Shown here: positions 22,279-35,640 of the stretch, piece by piece
How the letters are laid out: each line of letters opens with the position of its first letter
Position numbering within the stretch: position 1 is the first letter of the stretch
NCBI RefSeq assembly: GCF_033115175.1
Contig: NC_084834.1
Location: forward strand, 13,179,294-13,243,293
Direction: 5' to 3'
Source: Lepus europaeus
Lineage: Eukaryota > Chordata > Mammalia > Lagomorpha > Leporidae
Length of the DNA stretch: 64,000 bases
Made by a program: the position numbers and the translations under genes
The notes under the pieces: model-generated
The model's database searches: none
What the model was told of the DNA's origin: nothing
What the model saw: the letters and a program-made list of their open reading frames with translations, nothing else

Positions 22279-23794
22279 GTATGATGACCGAGTAAAAACA
22301 TTTTGCAATGGCAGCTGAAGCCTTCTGTCCTCTGCATTCTGAGTTACTAAAGAGCTGAGTTAGTGTCAGTCCTTAGTATTTTTCTTCATTTCTATGCACT
22401 TCCTTTAACCTAACACTAGGGGCTACTTTTCAAAAATATCTGTTTGAGTTTTCTCACTTTGCTTGAAAACCTTAGTTTCCTCACAGGAAGGAGTACTTTA
22501 GTAGAGAATTGTCATTGAGGTATCTAAACTAAGACTAGTGTTTTGCTTCATGTTTTTCTATCATTTGTTTGCTGGAGTACACTGAGTGGGAATTTTCCAA
22601 CTTGCCAGTTTCTTTCATTTTTTTCCATCCTTTTCCTTTGGCTTTACCAAGGGGTAGTGTAGCGGTCAGTACACAATGTATTCAAAGACAAAAATTAAAC
22701 AATGTAAGAAGGAAGTTAGCATTAGGACTTGTTTTGCTCCCCCAAATTGTTAAACCTGTGCATCAAGTTCTCATCCATTGTATTTACATAAACTTACCTC
22801 TTAGAAGTCTCATGAAGTCCACATCATGGGTGCATTATGTTTCAGTATATTTTTTCTTTTACTGTTGCTCCATGTTGAAATGAATATGTTGTCTTCAAAT
22901 ATACTAAGACAACCCCTGGTTTTTCTTCAACATAAGAAATTTCTCCCACCACTCCAAACCAGAACAGTGTCATGTATATTCACTGACCAAAATCCTCCAG
23001 TGGTAGAAGATGAGAAGTCTGACCTTCTATGGGACCACCCGTGTCTACTGTACTCTGTCTTCTGAGTTACTGGAGAGCACAGTTGACATGATTCCTTAGG
23101 ATATTTTTTCCCGATAAACTTCATTTCACCTCACAGTATGAACTAAGCTTTCTAGAATGCTTGCACATGTTTTCTAATGTTGTTTGACATCTTCAGTTTC
23201 TGTGCATGAAGAATGGACGGAATTCCTGGGTAGAGAATTGCCCAAGAGGCACCTAAAATCAGAAAAGTGTTTTGCATTGTTATTCTATTGTTGTCTCAAA
23301 GTTGCACGCTGCATGGACACTTTTCATGTTACCAGATAGTATCAGTATCTCCTTATGCCTTTGCCATAATGCAGGGTAATTTCAGTGCTTTCTACACAAA
23401 TAGTGTTCAAAGGTAAAAATAAGACACCTAAAAATGAATCCAGAACATATATTTTCCTTAGCCTTTCTACATGAAGTCTCAGAAACCTCATGAAAATCCC
23501 CATTGTAAGTGTAGGATGCTGGTATTTAAAGTAGTTTGTTATTACTATCTGATACTGAGATGAGTCTGTCTTATGAAAATATTTTAAGACAGCTTTAGTT
23601 TTTTCTGCAATGGAATGAATGACACTCCAGGGGAATCCCATTCGGTGTCAAATATGGTGACTGACAAAAATCTTCCACGGGGAGAGGATACCAGGCCTAA
23701 CCTTGCAGTGGGCCTACTGATGTTTTCTCTCCTCTTTTTCTTACTTATTATGAGTATAGCTGGCCTGATTCCTTAGGGTTTTCTCTATTTCTTT

Positions 23795-24118
23795 TAAAGA
23801 TTTTTAAAATTTATTTATTTGCGAGGTAGAATTACAGACAGTGAGAGAGAGACAGAGAAAGGTCTTCCATCTGCTGGTTCACTCCCCAAATGACCACAAT
23901 AGCCAGAGTTGCACCGGTCCAAAGACAGCAGACAAGAGCTTCTTCCAGGCCTTCCACATGGGTGCAGGGGCTGGAGCACTTGGGCCAACTTCTACTGCTT
24001 TCCCAGGCCATGGTGGAGAGCTGGACCAGAAGAGAAGCAACTGCGACTAGAACCGGTACCTATATGAGATGCTGGCACTGCAGGTGGAGGATTAACCTAC
24101 TGTGCCAAAGCACCAGTA
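23795..24118 (-). mobile_element. Older CSINE-family SINE
   Basis: It starts aaagattt...tttatttattt and shows the SINE order (gagagagacagag, ttccatctgctggttcactcc, cacttgggcc) with a decayed head (tgtgccaaagcaccagt). It interrupts a decayed array unit. Confidence 0.9.
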
Positions 24119-25723
24119 TTTTATCTTTCTGGACAAATCTTTTAACTTTACACTAAGAACTATTGTGCAGAAATGTTTGTAGAAGTTTTCTAACTTGGCT
24201 TGGACTCTTCAGATCCTGTGCAGGAAGCATGGAGTTCCTTGCCAGGGAATTTCCCGTGGAGCAATTCACCTCATCTACTCCATTTTTTTATTCCTCCTAT
24301 TCTATCCTTGACTCCTAGAGAAACACCAAATGGGCACTTTCCAAGTTACCAGACCTTTGATTTTTATCATAAATCTTTTTGTCTTCTGAAAGAGTAGTTG
24401 TGATTGTTAAGATACAAATAATAGTCAAGGATAAAAGGGGAAAAAAAAACCTAAGAATGAATTTAAACAAGAATTTTGTTCTAAAATTGTTAAACTATGG
24501 GCTTTTTCATTATCCATATTTTAAGAAACTGATTTTAATGATGTATCAGAAAACTCATTCAAGTCCACAATAGGAGCCAATTTTCTTGGATTTCAAATTT
24601 ATTTTGCTGCCATCAGATGTTGAGATGGGTCTGTTGTCTGAAATATCTTGACAACTTTTGTTTGTCATTCTGCAGGTGCTGTAATGCTACCGCTGCTGTT
24701 GACACAATACCAGGTAGGGTGAATGGCCAAAATCTCGAAATGGCACAGGATGCCACGCCTGAGCCTAGATGGGCCCACCTATGTCCTCTGTCCTCTGCAT
24801 TCCAAGTGGCTGGAAAGCTGAGTTAGGATCTCTTCTCCTTAAGATTTTCTTTTCTTTTCTCTGTATTTTACTTAACGTAAGACTAAGGACTACTATTTCA
24901 AAATGTTTGTTTTAAACTTTGCTTGAAATATCTTCAGTTTCTTCCCCTGGTGGGTGAAGTTCCTTGGTAGAGAATTGCCCATGAGGCCCATAAACTAAGA
25001 CTACATAGTCTTCATGTTTTCCTCACACTTGTTTGAAGCACAACACTGAATTCACATTTTCCAAGCTACAAGTTTGTTTCATTTTTTTCTTATCCTTCAT
25101 TAAATGTAGTTCTAATGCTGCAACACAATTTGGTATTCAAAGACAAAAACTAAAATATAAGAATCAAGGTACAACAGGAAGTTGTTTTGGTCCAAAAGAA
25201 CAATTACTCTAGGTGTCAATTTGCTCATCAATGGTATCTTTTCATAAGCTTATCTCTAAGCTGTCTCAGAAACCTCCTGAACTCCACACCATGAGTGTAT
25301 CATGCTCTCACCTAACATTATTTTTCCTGCTCCCTGGTGTTTCTTCAGCAGAACAAATTACCCTGCTACTGCAGACCAGACCAGTGTCCAGTATAATGAC
25401 TGAGCGAATTCTCCAGCAGGAGAGGATGCCAAGCCTGAGCTTGGTATGGGCCCACCCAGTGCACTGTCCTCTGACTTCTGAGTTACAGAAGAGCACAGTT
25501 ACCATGACTCCTTAGGATTTTTTTCCCCATGCACTTCATTTAACCTCACAGTAAGCACTGCTTGCACAAGTTTTCTATTTTTGCTTGACACATTCAGTTT
25601 CTGTCCAAGAATGGATGGAATTCCTGTGTAGAGAATTGCCCAAGAGGCACCTACAACAAGACAACCATTTTGCATCAAGTGGTTCCATGTTTGTTCACAG
25701 TTGCACACTGAATGGACACTTTC

Positions 25724-26053
25724 TTTTTCTTTTTTTTTTTTTGACAGGCAGAGTGGACAGTGAGAGAGAGAGACAGAGAGAAAGGTCTTCCTTTTGCCAT
25801 TTACCCTCCAATGGCCACCACAGCCGGCACATTGCGCTGATCCGAAGCCAGGAGCCAGGTGCTTCTCCTGGTCTCCCATGCAGGTGCAGGGCCTAAGCAC
25901 TTGGACCATCCTCCACTGCACTCGCGGGGCATAGCAGAGAGCAGGCCTGGAAGAGGGCAACTGGGCCAGAATCTGGTGCCCCGACAGGGACTAGAACCCG
26001 GTGTGCCGGCGCCACAGGGCCGAGGATTAGCCTATTGAGCCACGGCGCCGGCC
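25724..26053 (-). mobile_element. CSINE (young, full length)
   Basis: Minus-oriented C-type SINE ending cacggcgccggcc, with the 13-bp duplication AATGGACACTTTC (25711-25723 and 26054-26066). It sits inside a decayed array unit. Confidence 0.95.
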
Positions 26054-26600
26054 AATGGACACTTTCCAAGCTACCAGGTCCTTTCAGTTTACCTGCCCTT
26101 ATTCTTTTGCATTATCAGGGGTTAATTCCAATGCTTTGTACACAAAGAGCATTCAAAGATAAAGGTGAATCTTCTAAAAATGAAGAGTAGGGATTTGTTG
26201 GGTTCAGAAAGTATAATATCTATGGTTTTTCCTAACACATATTTTCCTTAAATTGTCTGCATGAAGTCTCAGAAACCTCATGAAAATACTCCTTTATGAG
26301 TGTGTGACACTTGGCTTTAAAGTACTTTTTTTGCCACTCTCTCTCTCATACTGAGTTTACTTTATGAATATGTCCTAAGAAAACTTAGGTTTTATCTTCA
26401 GTGAAATAAATAATGCCACTCCTGGAATCTGACCCCATGTCAAGTATGGCAATTGACTGGAATCCTGCATTGGAAGAGGATTCCAGGGCACAGCTGTGTC
26501 CTCTGTCCACTCAGTTACTCAAGAGCTCCATTGGCATGATTTCTTAGGGCTTCCTCTTAACTTCTCCACAGTAGTACCAGCAAGCACTCTGCAAACCTAG

Positions 26601-27511
26601 GTTATTATTGGGAAAAGGCAATTTTTTTACAGGGTGAAGTTTGGTTCATAACCTGGAGACATGTATTATCAGTTCCTTCTCGTGTGTGTCTTTTCTTGGT
26701 TTAATGATGTTTACCTCATGTCTTAGGTGAAATCTTTAGGGGCAGTTCTTTAATCAGGAATTAGGATATCTCCAGAATCTGAGAATATTATTTCACTTTT
26801 TATTTCAACAGAAATGGAACCATCTCTTCATATCTGGTGCTTTGGAACAACAGTAATCGACCCTATAAAGCAGAGCTGCAAAACTCACATCTAGTAGGGG
26901 GCCGCCCAACTCTCTGAAATGTATCATTTTGCTTCATTCAATGGTAGCACATTCACAGCTGAACATCACTAATTTTCCTACACTCTAACGTGCAGCTAAG
27001 AGTGTTTTTAGAAAAAAAATTGACAGATATTTCTTTCTGTCCAGAAATAAACAAATTGGCTCGTAACTGACTTCAAAGGAGTCATGTTTTCTGACTGTGC
27101 GGAAATCATGTTGTACACTTCACACTTCGCAATCTTATTCAAAAAGGAATATATAATGATCTGATTCCAAAATTTCAGCTCAACCCATTTCAGTCTTTAA
27201 TTTCCAATTCCATTGTTCAAAGGGACATGCAACAGTTACTATAAAATCAGTATTTAAGGATACAGTGAAATATATAAAAACAGAATGAAATATGAGCTGA
27301 TACTGGCACAAAAAATTTAAACCCACACATAATTTTCTTCATGGTAGCATTTTCATACATTTTTTCATCATGAAGTCACAGAAAGTTCATGAAAGCTCAT
27401 ATTCTAAAATCTCATTAAAATTTGATGAAGATGCATACCATAAAATCCTTTGAATGGATTTAAAATTGTGTCCATACTAAATCACATTTTAATTCTACCT
27501 TTATTTTTTTG
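26601..27511. other. AT-rich sequence without gene
   Basis: No reading frame or repeat was recognised with confidence. A catgaagtcacagaaagttcatgaaa stretch near 27369 resembles one landmark of the decayed array and may be its last, very degraded unit. Confidence 0.4.
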
Positions 27512-27839
27512 AGGTTTGTAAAGATTTATTTATTTACTTGAAAGTCAGAGTTACACAAAGAGAGGGGAAGCAGAGAGAGAGTTCTTCCATCTGGTGGTTT
27601 GCTCCCCAATTGGCTGCAATGGCCGGAGCTGTGCTGATCTGAAGCCAGGAGCCAGGAGCTTTTCCTGTGTCTCCCACGCAGGTGCAGGGGCCCAAGCACT
27701 TGGGCCATCTTCTACTGCTTTCCCAGGCCATAGTGGAGAGCCAGATCAAAAGTGGAGCAGCCAGGTCTTGAACTGGTGCCCATTTGGGATGCTGGCACTT
27801 CAGGCCAGGGTGCTAACCCATTGCGTCACAGTGCCAGTC
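27512..27839 (-). mobile_element. Older CSINE-family SINE
   Basis: It runs from taaagatttatttatttacttgaaag through ttccatctggtggtttgctcccc to gcgtcacagtgccag. Imperfect tttttttgag repeats flank it. Confidence 0.9.
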
Positions 27840-30800
27840 CCTATGTTTTTTTGAGTTTTATGTTCTCATTTTTCATTTTGAGGGGCTTTTGTTCTTTTTT
27901 TATCTTTTTATTTTTTGTTTTGTAATTTTAAATTTTTTTCCTATTTTGACATTTATGTTTTTATACCATTTATGAAATGGTTGATGCCTCCTGGACAAAT
28001 AACTATTTTCAATATTCTGGATATCCTGAAGATGATGTTCATTATACCATATATTACTTTTATAAGAATCTTCAGAAAATCATACATTAATAATTAAATA
28101 TTATAACTTGAAGGCATAAAGAAAATAAGTGATTCTCAGTTCCCACTCACTTTTAAAAAAAGAGTAAGCTCAGTTACCTGACTGTAGAATGCCATGATCA
28201 AACTCCACTAATTTGTTATGTAGGAAAATTTGGCATTATACTATGTCCAGAGCAAAACGTGAATCATAGCATCTTTCCATATATGTCTTCTAGATTTTAA
28301 TTCCTATCATATTTTCATCAATGAGAAGTCACTTAAGAAAAATTCAGTAACACAGTCCTTTGAATGATGCTCATAAACCTTCAATATACAAATCACATTC
28401 CAGAACTCAAGGGAAATTTTAAGACCATCTGAACTACATCAACAATTTTGTAAGCAAAATCATCTGAAATATTCTTAAATCACCATAAATTCTCTCTCTG
28501 ATTTAGTGCATCCAGCAGCGGGAATGGACCTAGTAAAGGTGGTAAGTTGGCTTTGGGGTTGATGCTTTTTAAAATGATTGGCTAAAGTATAGGGCCTGAG
28601 CTGCTAGGGTGTATGTGGCAAACTGCAGGGTTTCGGGATGTTATCAAGCACCTTAACTGCCTGAAAAGACACCTGGAACTTTAGGTATTTCCCTGCTATC
28701 TGCTGATTGGCTGTTGCTAGGGGAGTTTATCGCAAGGGAAGTTTATTGTCCTCTTTTCAGGAGCTTTTGGCTTAGGGTTCAGGCCTGAGTTACAAGATGG
28801 AGGCCTACTCTAAAATAGCTGCACCTTGATCCAGGCTCCGGTCTCTCGTTGTAAATCTCTATTGTTTTAAACATATTCTACTGATGGCCCATATCAGTGA
28901 ATCTGTAAATCCAGTGAATGATGTGAAATCTTTTTCTCACACGCAGAGCTCATTACTTTGCTTAGTATATAGAAGACATACCCAGTGATCTGTCCACTTC
29001 TATCTTTGTTCACCTAAAGAATTACGCCATGACTTCTTGGCTTCGATAGTCATTTGTACATGATTATGGCTTTGAGGGAGGCCCAGCTCAGTTGGGTAGT
29101 TCTTCTGGTCTCACTGAGTCACTCAGGGGCCAGAAGACAACTGTGTATTTCTCAACTTCCTTTGATCGCTACATAGCCATATACCGGGGGAGGAGACTGG
29201 AAATCTTTTCTTACACAAATTTCATAAAGTTTTCCTATATTGCAGCTCCATCTGATTATTCCCTATTTTAGATAAACACTTGGACCCACTAGGCCTTGGC
29301 TCCTATATTTTCTCCACTACCAGGAATTACACTGGTGCTTTCAGTATTCTCTGGAAAATTTTAAATTCTGTGGTAAATGATCATGTTTTGTGGTAGTTAT
29401 AGTCTGCTTAATGCCCACTAAAATGTACAGGCAGCTCTTCATATCCTGTGGTTTCAGCCAAATCCAGAAAGAAAATATAAGATGCAAAGTTTCTCATTAT
29501 CATTATTCTCTGAAGTATAAGTTCCATTCCTTACAGAACATTTAATTTGTAGGAGGTAGTGTAGGAGATGTAGAGGTCACTTAAAAGGATATTTGAGGGT
29601 GGCATAAATTATATGCAAATACAGTTCTACTTGATATTGGGGTAGGGGCATCTATGGATTTTGTTATCTTTTGGGATCATGGAATCAATTCCCCACAGAT
29701 GCTGAGCGAGAACTATCTATGGGGGAATGAAGATGTGCATATTTCTTGGAATAAAAGGATTTCATATGTGTTGGTAATATCTTTACATTTGCAAATTGGA
29801 GAGATAAAAGAGCACATATGGGATTTCAGAGGGTAGCAGTAAGACATCCTCTTGATGCATGATGTTTTAGATTAATTGCAGCATTATTTTGAAGTTCTGA
29901 AATACATGAAGCATTTCCATTCATGATGCTAAAGTGGAGGATACTAATGGGATCTCTTCTCATTAGAGATGATGGCATGGTTGTGTGAAAAATCTTTGAG
30001 ACATCAACAATTGCTGTATAAAAGGGACAAAAATATATGCCTTCACAATGCATCTAGGTTTTGAATCAGGAAAGAAATACCCTAAAGTCAATCCTTCCAG
30101 TTGCAAAAGAAGGGACACAAAAGGAGGTAAAGAAAATCTGAGATTCAAGGAATTTGTCAATTGCAACTCATGGGCACGATTCTTGCTATAGGGAAATAGT
30201 TAATAGTTTTCTCTCAGTGCTCACACAATAGAGACTTGAGGAAAGTAACTTACATCTTCAGTTTGGAGAAAGATCATAGGGCCTGAACAACTGTAAAAGG
30301 GCACAACTCTTGAACTGACTTACAATGACTAGAAGGCAATGAGGTTTTCAGTTTATCATCTTTACGGTAGCTGTGAGAAAGATAGTATAATCAGCAGTCT
30401 ATGCTTAGTGATGTGATAAGATTAAACATTTCCATCAACAAAATAAAGGCCCTTGGGATGAATTATGTTATTCCGGAAAGAAAACATACCCATGCTACCA
30501 GTATACATGTATACATGAATCCATGTATACAAGGTTTACTCATGAGCATATATCTTAAAAAAAACAAAAACAAAACTGTGCATGGATTTCAAAATTATTT
30601 GCCCCAAGGAATTCATTTCCAAGAGCTTTTTGAAGTACCCTTGTATTTACACAAACACATTCATTCACTTCATATCCACAAAAGCAATGTGTTAGAATTT
30701 GTGGAATGGATGATATATTAGTGAAAATACAACGTCTTTACAAAGCAGTGGGCAATGTCTTGGATATTTTTCTTCAGCTCCTTCCATGCTTGGCAAATGA

Positions 30801-31354
30801 GCCAGTATTCTGAAGATCTGTAGTAGATAGTGACCCTCTTTTCTATTTTGTGTTTTGTGTTTTACTTGTCTGCAGCCCGGGTGATGGTAGGAAGAAATGA
30901 TTTTGCCTTAGCTTTAGGCCACAGTGTCAATTCTTAGTTTGGTTGGCTGAGGCCTTTGAAAGAATGAAAGCATTCCTTGTACAATTCAGTTAAATAAAAA
31001 TGCTACTAGAAAACTGTAAGATTTTTAATTTTCAACATGGAAAATGAGATTATGAATATCTTACATGAATGGTAAAGGTATAAAACTAGTTGAGAAAAAA
31101 TAGCAATGACTTTGGAAAATGGTTGCTTCTGTGGAGGGAAGAAAGAGAACGAAGTACAGTAATATGAGACCTCAGGCATATGACCACTATTTAAAAGGAA
31201 GATTTAAAAATATTAACACTGTGCTATATGCTTCAGTTTATTTTTATCAAATAAAATATTATAGGTAATAAATACAAAATTCTTTTGCATGTATATGTGA
31301 CATGGAGCTAATGCATGTATTTATGTACAAAATTGTGTGTACAAAAATGCATGG
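27840..31354. other. AT-rich intergenic or intronic sequence
   Basis: No coding region was found. The part at 28490-28900 (ggaatggacctagtaaaggtgg ... tctctcgttgtaaatctc) and the part at about 28930-29200 have the look of old interspersed repeats, possibly LTR-derived, but I cannot name a family. The rest shows nothing recognisable. Confidence 0.4.
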
Positions 31355-31670
31355 GAGGGCCCAGCATTGTGCTGCAGCAGGTTAGGCTGTCATCGGTGAG
31401 GCTGACATCCCTAACGGGCACAGATTCCTATCCCAGCTGCTCCACTTCTGATCCAGCTCCCTGCTGCTACACCTGGGAAAGCAGCAGTGGATGACCAAAC
31501 TACTTGGCCCCTGCCACATGGGTGGGAGACCCCAATGAAGCTCCTGGCTTTGTCCTGGCCCAGCCCTGGCTGTTGCTGTCATTTGGGGTGTGAATCAGAA
31601 GATGGAAGATCTCTCTGACTCTCCCTCTCTCTAACTCTGCCTTTCAGACAAAGAGAGACATTTTTTGAAC
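31355..31670 (+). mobile_element. SINE, CSINE family, plus strand
   Basis: The head is gggcccagcattgtgctgcag and the tail is pyrimidine-rich (ctctctaactctgcctttcag). A short direct repeat, atgcatgg (31347 and 31671), flanks it. Confidence 0.85.
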
Positions 31671-31706
31671 ATGCATGGAAAATGGAATTAAAAGAAGAGT
31701 CTGTTA

Positions 31707-32030
31707 GGTCCAGTGTTGTGGCTCAGTGGGTTAAGCTGCCGCTTGAGATGCCAGCATACAATATGGCAGCACACCTTTGAATCCCAGATGCTCTGCTTCT
31801 GGTCCAGCTACCTCCTTGTACACCTGGAAAACAGAAGATGACCCAAGTATTCGGGACCTTGTAATCTATTGTGGGGGAACTGGAAGGAGTTTCAGGGTCT
31901 TGGCTTTGGCCTTATCCAGCTCCAACCATGGTGGCCATTTAAGGAGTGATACAGCAGGTTGAAGATCTCTTTTGTTGTCTCTTCCTCCATCACTCTGCTT
32001 TTCAAGCAAATAAAATAAATCTTGTAAAAT
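31707..32030 (+). mobile_element. SINE, CSINE family, plus strand
   Basis: It begins ggtccagtgttgtggctcagtgggttaag, carries ctccttgtacacctgg and ends with ttcaagcaaataaaataaat. It lies directly after another plus-strand SINE. Confidence 0.85.
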
Positions 32031-32511
32031 TATGTTTAGTTTGGTAGACATTTTTTGAAAACATTCAGGTCTCTCATCATACATGATTCCCATGTGCTGA
32101 TGGAAGACTTCCTGAATCAATGTATAAAAAGTTATTCATTACTTACTAAACAAGTGAATAGAGGAATTTCTATCATTCAGCAGTGCTGGCCTTTTCTATG
32201 ACATATATGTATGTGAGTTCTCCATATTGACATGTGATCTTGGTGAACTCGGCGGTTTTGATGTATAGTAGTGTTCCATGCTACGAGTAGTGCATTCTTC
32301 TCACACCTACCTATCCATCTGAGCCCAAATTCCTAGGGGTTTTAGGTTTCAAAGGAACAGTTTATTAGCTTCCAAGGGAATGAACTTTTCAAAATCAACT
32401 CCATTCCTTTTTTTGTATGGGTTATTTGCATTCCGCTTTTGTAGTTTTTTGCTTTAATGTTTTAATGTCCATTGAGTTCAGCTTCCTGTACTAAGTGGTT
32501 AACACATCAAC

Positions 32512-32816
32512 ATTTTTTAAAGATTTATTTATTTACTTGAAAGTCAGAGCTTCAGGGGTGGGGCAGGGGGGAGATATTTTCCCTCCACCGTTCTCTCCCC
32601 AGATGGCTGCAATAGTCAGGGTTTGGCCAGGCAGGAGCCAAGAGCCAGAAACTTCACCTGGGTCTCCCATGTGGGCAACAGGGACCTAAACACTTGGGCC
32701 ATCTTCTGCTTTCCCAGGCCACTCACTAGTAGGGAACTGGGTCAAAAGTGGAGCACCCAAATGGAATACCAGCTTTGCAGACAGTGGCTTTACCCAGTAT
32801 GCCATACCACCAGCCT
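32512..32816 (-). mobile_element. Older CSINE-family SINE
   Basis: It runs from aaagatttatttatttacttgaaagtcagag to ccataccaccagcc. The body has the usual gggtctcccatgtggg and cacttgggccatcttctgc segments. Confidence 0.85.
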
Positions 32817-33721
32817 CATTTATGTTTGATGTATGTATTTAGAATGATTGATAAACTTCAGGTACTTTCACTGCATCTCACGTGTTTCAGCATATTTTAA
32901 GTATTTTGACCGTCACTTACCTATTACATGTGATTAGTATTCTGTCATTCCAGGCTCTTCTGCAGAGGGAACTTTTACAAAGTCTCTCTGGATTTCGCCT
33001 TTAGCTTTCATGGTTTTCAGCTGCTTTGACTTAGTGTCTCAGTCCACCACAATAAAGCAGTGAGTTCAGAAAGGTAGGAAAGAGTTTCATTCTGCATGAA
33101 GAATGAGATACCACAATGTCATTGACAGCACTTCAAGGCCAAGGTCCACAGCCCCAGCCACCATTTTAACCTCAGGCATTCCCCCTTCAGGTCACTGTCT
33201 CCCTTGCTAATCGCCCCAGAGAAAGATGACTAGTCACTGAGGACAGGCCCTGTGCCCAGTGGGTCTGCTGCAGTTACACTTCCCAATCCTACCCAAGTTT
33301 CCCCACTCATTCTCCCTCCAGGCTGTTCCTGGACCTCAGTGATTTGCCTGCATCCTCCTTCCAAGGGTTTATGAATCTAACACACTTCTTCCTGACAGTC
33401 ACTTCCCAGTCTGCCTGAGCAAAAGAAACCCCAGGCAGCCTTCGAATGGCATCATACTATTGGCATGACAGCAAAATGTAGGGACTTAACAGCAGTGGAA
33501 AGGTGTCTGTTTACTTGCTTCACTTCAGTCCCTTAATGTCATCGTAGTTAAAATAGTTGGTTTTTTGAGAAGAGGTGATTTTTGTGTTGTTAGGAACCCA
33601 GTGGTGGGAGTCAACATCAGATTATTGCTTGGTTAATGGAATTACATTAACCATGCCTGGTTTAAACATGATATCCATAGACGTTATCACAAGGGACTTT
33701 TCTGATTACAGGAAGAAAAGG
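32817..33721. other. Sequence without gene
   Basis: No open frame of note. The moderately GC-rich part at 33030-33450 (agtccaccacaataaagcag ... cctccttccaagg) could be an old LTR fragment, judged only by an AATAAA and its composition. Confidence 0.3.
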
Positions 33722-34025
33722 GGAGGGTTGGGCATGTAGCTGAGCCATGCAAATACTCAATCCCACATTGGGGTACCTAGATGTGATCCTTCTTCCCCTG
33801 ACTCCAGCTTCCCACCAGTGTACACCAAGGAGGCACGGGGGTGGCTGTGATCATTGGATTCCTGCCACTCATGTGGGAGACCTGTTTTGTTCATGCTTCC
33901 CAGCCATGGGTCAAGCCATGGAAATTGCTGGCACTTGTGCTATGAGCCAGTAGGTGAGCTCTCTCTGTCCCCTCCTCCCCTCCCTCCCTCTCAAATAGGG
34001 AAATTCCAAAAAATAAGATTTTTAA
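33722..34025 (+). mobile_element. Highly diverged SINE, plus strand
   Basis: It keeps the SINE order: gggcatgtagctgagcc head, cactcatgtgggagacc, ccagccatgggtcaagcc, then ctctctctgtcccctcc and ctctcaaatag. It is much more diverged than the other copies. Confidence 0.65.
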
Positions 34026-35626
34026 ACAGAAAAGAAACTGCTCTCTCCCTCTCTCCTTCCTGTGTCAATCCACACTTGCTCATTTTATGTGTAACCATGA
34101 ATGCCGAATGAGTCAAGGACAGCTCTAAAGCTGAGTGGACAAAGATGATCAACACCAGCATGCATCCTGCCAACAACAGTGCTTCGCAGTTCATCCAAAT
34201 CTATCTCAGTGCCTCACATGCTGGGCTCATCATTGGGAATAACAAAGAAGAGTAAAAGAAGAGAAAATGCTAGCAGAGGAGTAGCGCAGCAATGTAAAGA
34301 ACAGATCTAGGTAAGTGCTGCCTTGTCTATAAAATAGAAGGCAAAACCCAACTTAAAGCCCTCAAATCCACAGTCTCATTAACTAAATGCTATTTCATTT
34401 TCTGAGAAAGGCGTGTTTTTGAACGTCAGTGATAACATCCAGATGAGAGATTTTCTGTGAAGAGGACTGATTTGTATGTATCAACCTTATAATCCGTTAC
34501 AGGAGAGGAGGTCTCTGAGAACATTCAGGTCCTCTTGGGAGAGGCCAGACTGCACTCTTCTATGCGGCTCAATGCCAACAGTCTTCTCTTTGGCCTGCCT
34601 CTCTCTCCTTGCTTCCCACTCTGCAAGGGACAGAGATGTGGAGGAGTTGGTCTGCCTACCAGACCCCCAGGAAGTGTGAAAGCAGTGGTTGTAGGAGCCA
34701 TGCAGAGAGGGCAGGAAGCAGGGTCCCAGCAGGGCAGCAAGAGTCCAAAGAGGAGCCTCCCCTGGGTCTTCGAGCACACAGCCTAAGGAAGTGGGAGGAC
34801 AATCAGGAGGCAAAAGACTGACTGCACTCACATCTCCCACCTGCTGCATCAAGTGCCTGTGATGGTGAGCTCTGTGGGCCCCCACTGGAGTCAGCAAGTG
34901 GACCGCCCCACATGCATAGTTATCTTTCATTCTCTCCCACAAGCAGAGTCTTGGCTATGCTTTTGTAAAAAAAAAAAAAAAAAGATGGGCAAAAGCGTGA
35001 ATAAAAAATCTTGAATAAAGATTTGACAAATACATTCCTTGGTTCCTAACTATGACTACTTTTACCCACTTCTTTCTGAGGCAAAATCAGATCTTTGATT
35101 AGGGTTGGGGAAGAAACCAGTATGGTGAGTCAAAAACATTTTAAAAAGTTGGATGATTTCAAGCTGTGAGTGGGGAATTCACTTAACAATAAACATTTGT
35201 GTTCAAGATCTCCTCAGGGCACAGTATACTGTGGGCAGGGTTCCTCCTGAGTCATGCCAGAAAGTGAAACAGTAACTTCTTTGTGGGTTTCCTTCTCATT
35301 GTTTCAATTAGTGGCATAGTGAGGCACAATGGAATGGGGTGAATTCAAAAGCATCAGTTCCATTGACTTCAGTTTATCCTATATCAACATGGGGGGGGGG
35401 GGGTAGGAAAGATGCAGGAGGCTGTTGCAAGGGTCCTACCACAGCTAGGGCCGAATCAATGAAATTGCAGACAGGCGGGCAGAGCTGACTACTTTGTGGA
35501 GGCAAACACGTTTCTCTCAAATCCTTTCCCCTGCAGAAGTGGGCAGGTGTCAGAGGACTGGGCTATTGGGTTGGGATGGAGGCTGGAGAGGTGCAGCCTT
35601 ATCTGGTTAGAGGAAATGTGGTATGA
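34026..35626. other. Sequence without recognised gene
   Basis: It contains moderately long overlapping open frames on both strands around 34487-34942, but no recognisable protein. An A-run is at 34967-34983, AATAAA-like motifs are near 35000, and a G-run is at 35391-35402. Frames overlapping on both strands argue against a real gene. Confidence 0.4.
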
Positions 35627-35640
35627 AGAGGGTGTCACTG

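Larger units (their letters stand above)
12456..26600 (+). repeat. Decayed AT-rich tandem array (units of about 700 bp) related to the 918-bp unit
   Basis: A segment of the type TTCAGTTTCTGTCCAGGAAG, followed by an 'attcct..agagaattgccca' block, recurs at about 14193, 14881, 20701, 21771, 22473, 23193, 24208, 24933 and 25593. After removing the inserted L1, LTR and SINEs and their target-site duplications, the spacings are roughly 688, 737, 702, 702, 720, 691, 725 and 660 bp. A second landmark, 'tgtctcagaaacctcatgaaaatcc', recurs in the same order (about 14497, 20300, 22106, 23476, 24542, 25262, 26267). Several blocks align with the 918-bp unit: the hairpin segment, the 'gttgcacgctgcatgg' block (about 23300), 'ctgttgtctgaaa' before the acceptor, and the 'tgtcctctg...gagttactggagagc' block after the donor. 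Units between 12456 and 14190 are harder to delimit. The right boundary near 26600 is approximate. Confidence 0.7.

Noticed and set aside
29654-30721. Small open frames in AT-rich sequence
   Set aside because: Lengths of 60-106 codons are expected by chance, and no motif was recognised.
34487-34942. Open frame of 151 codons on the minus strand
   Set aside because: Other frames of similar length overlap on the plus strand, no domain was recognised, and there is no splice or start context.
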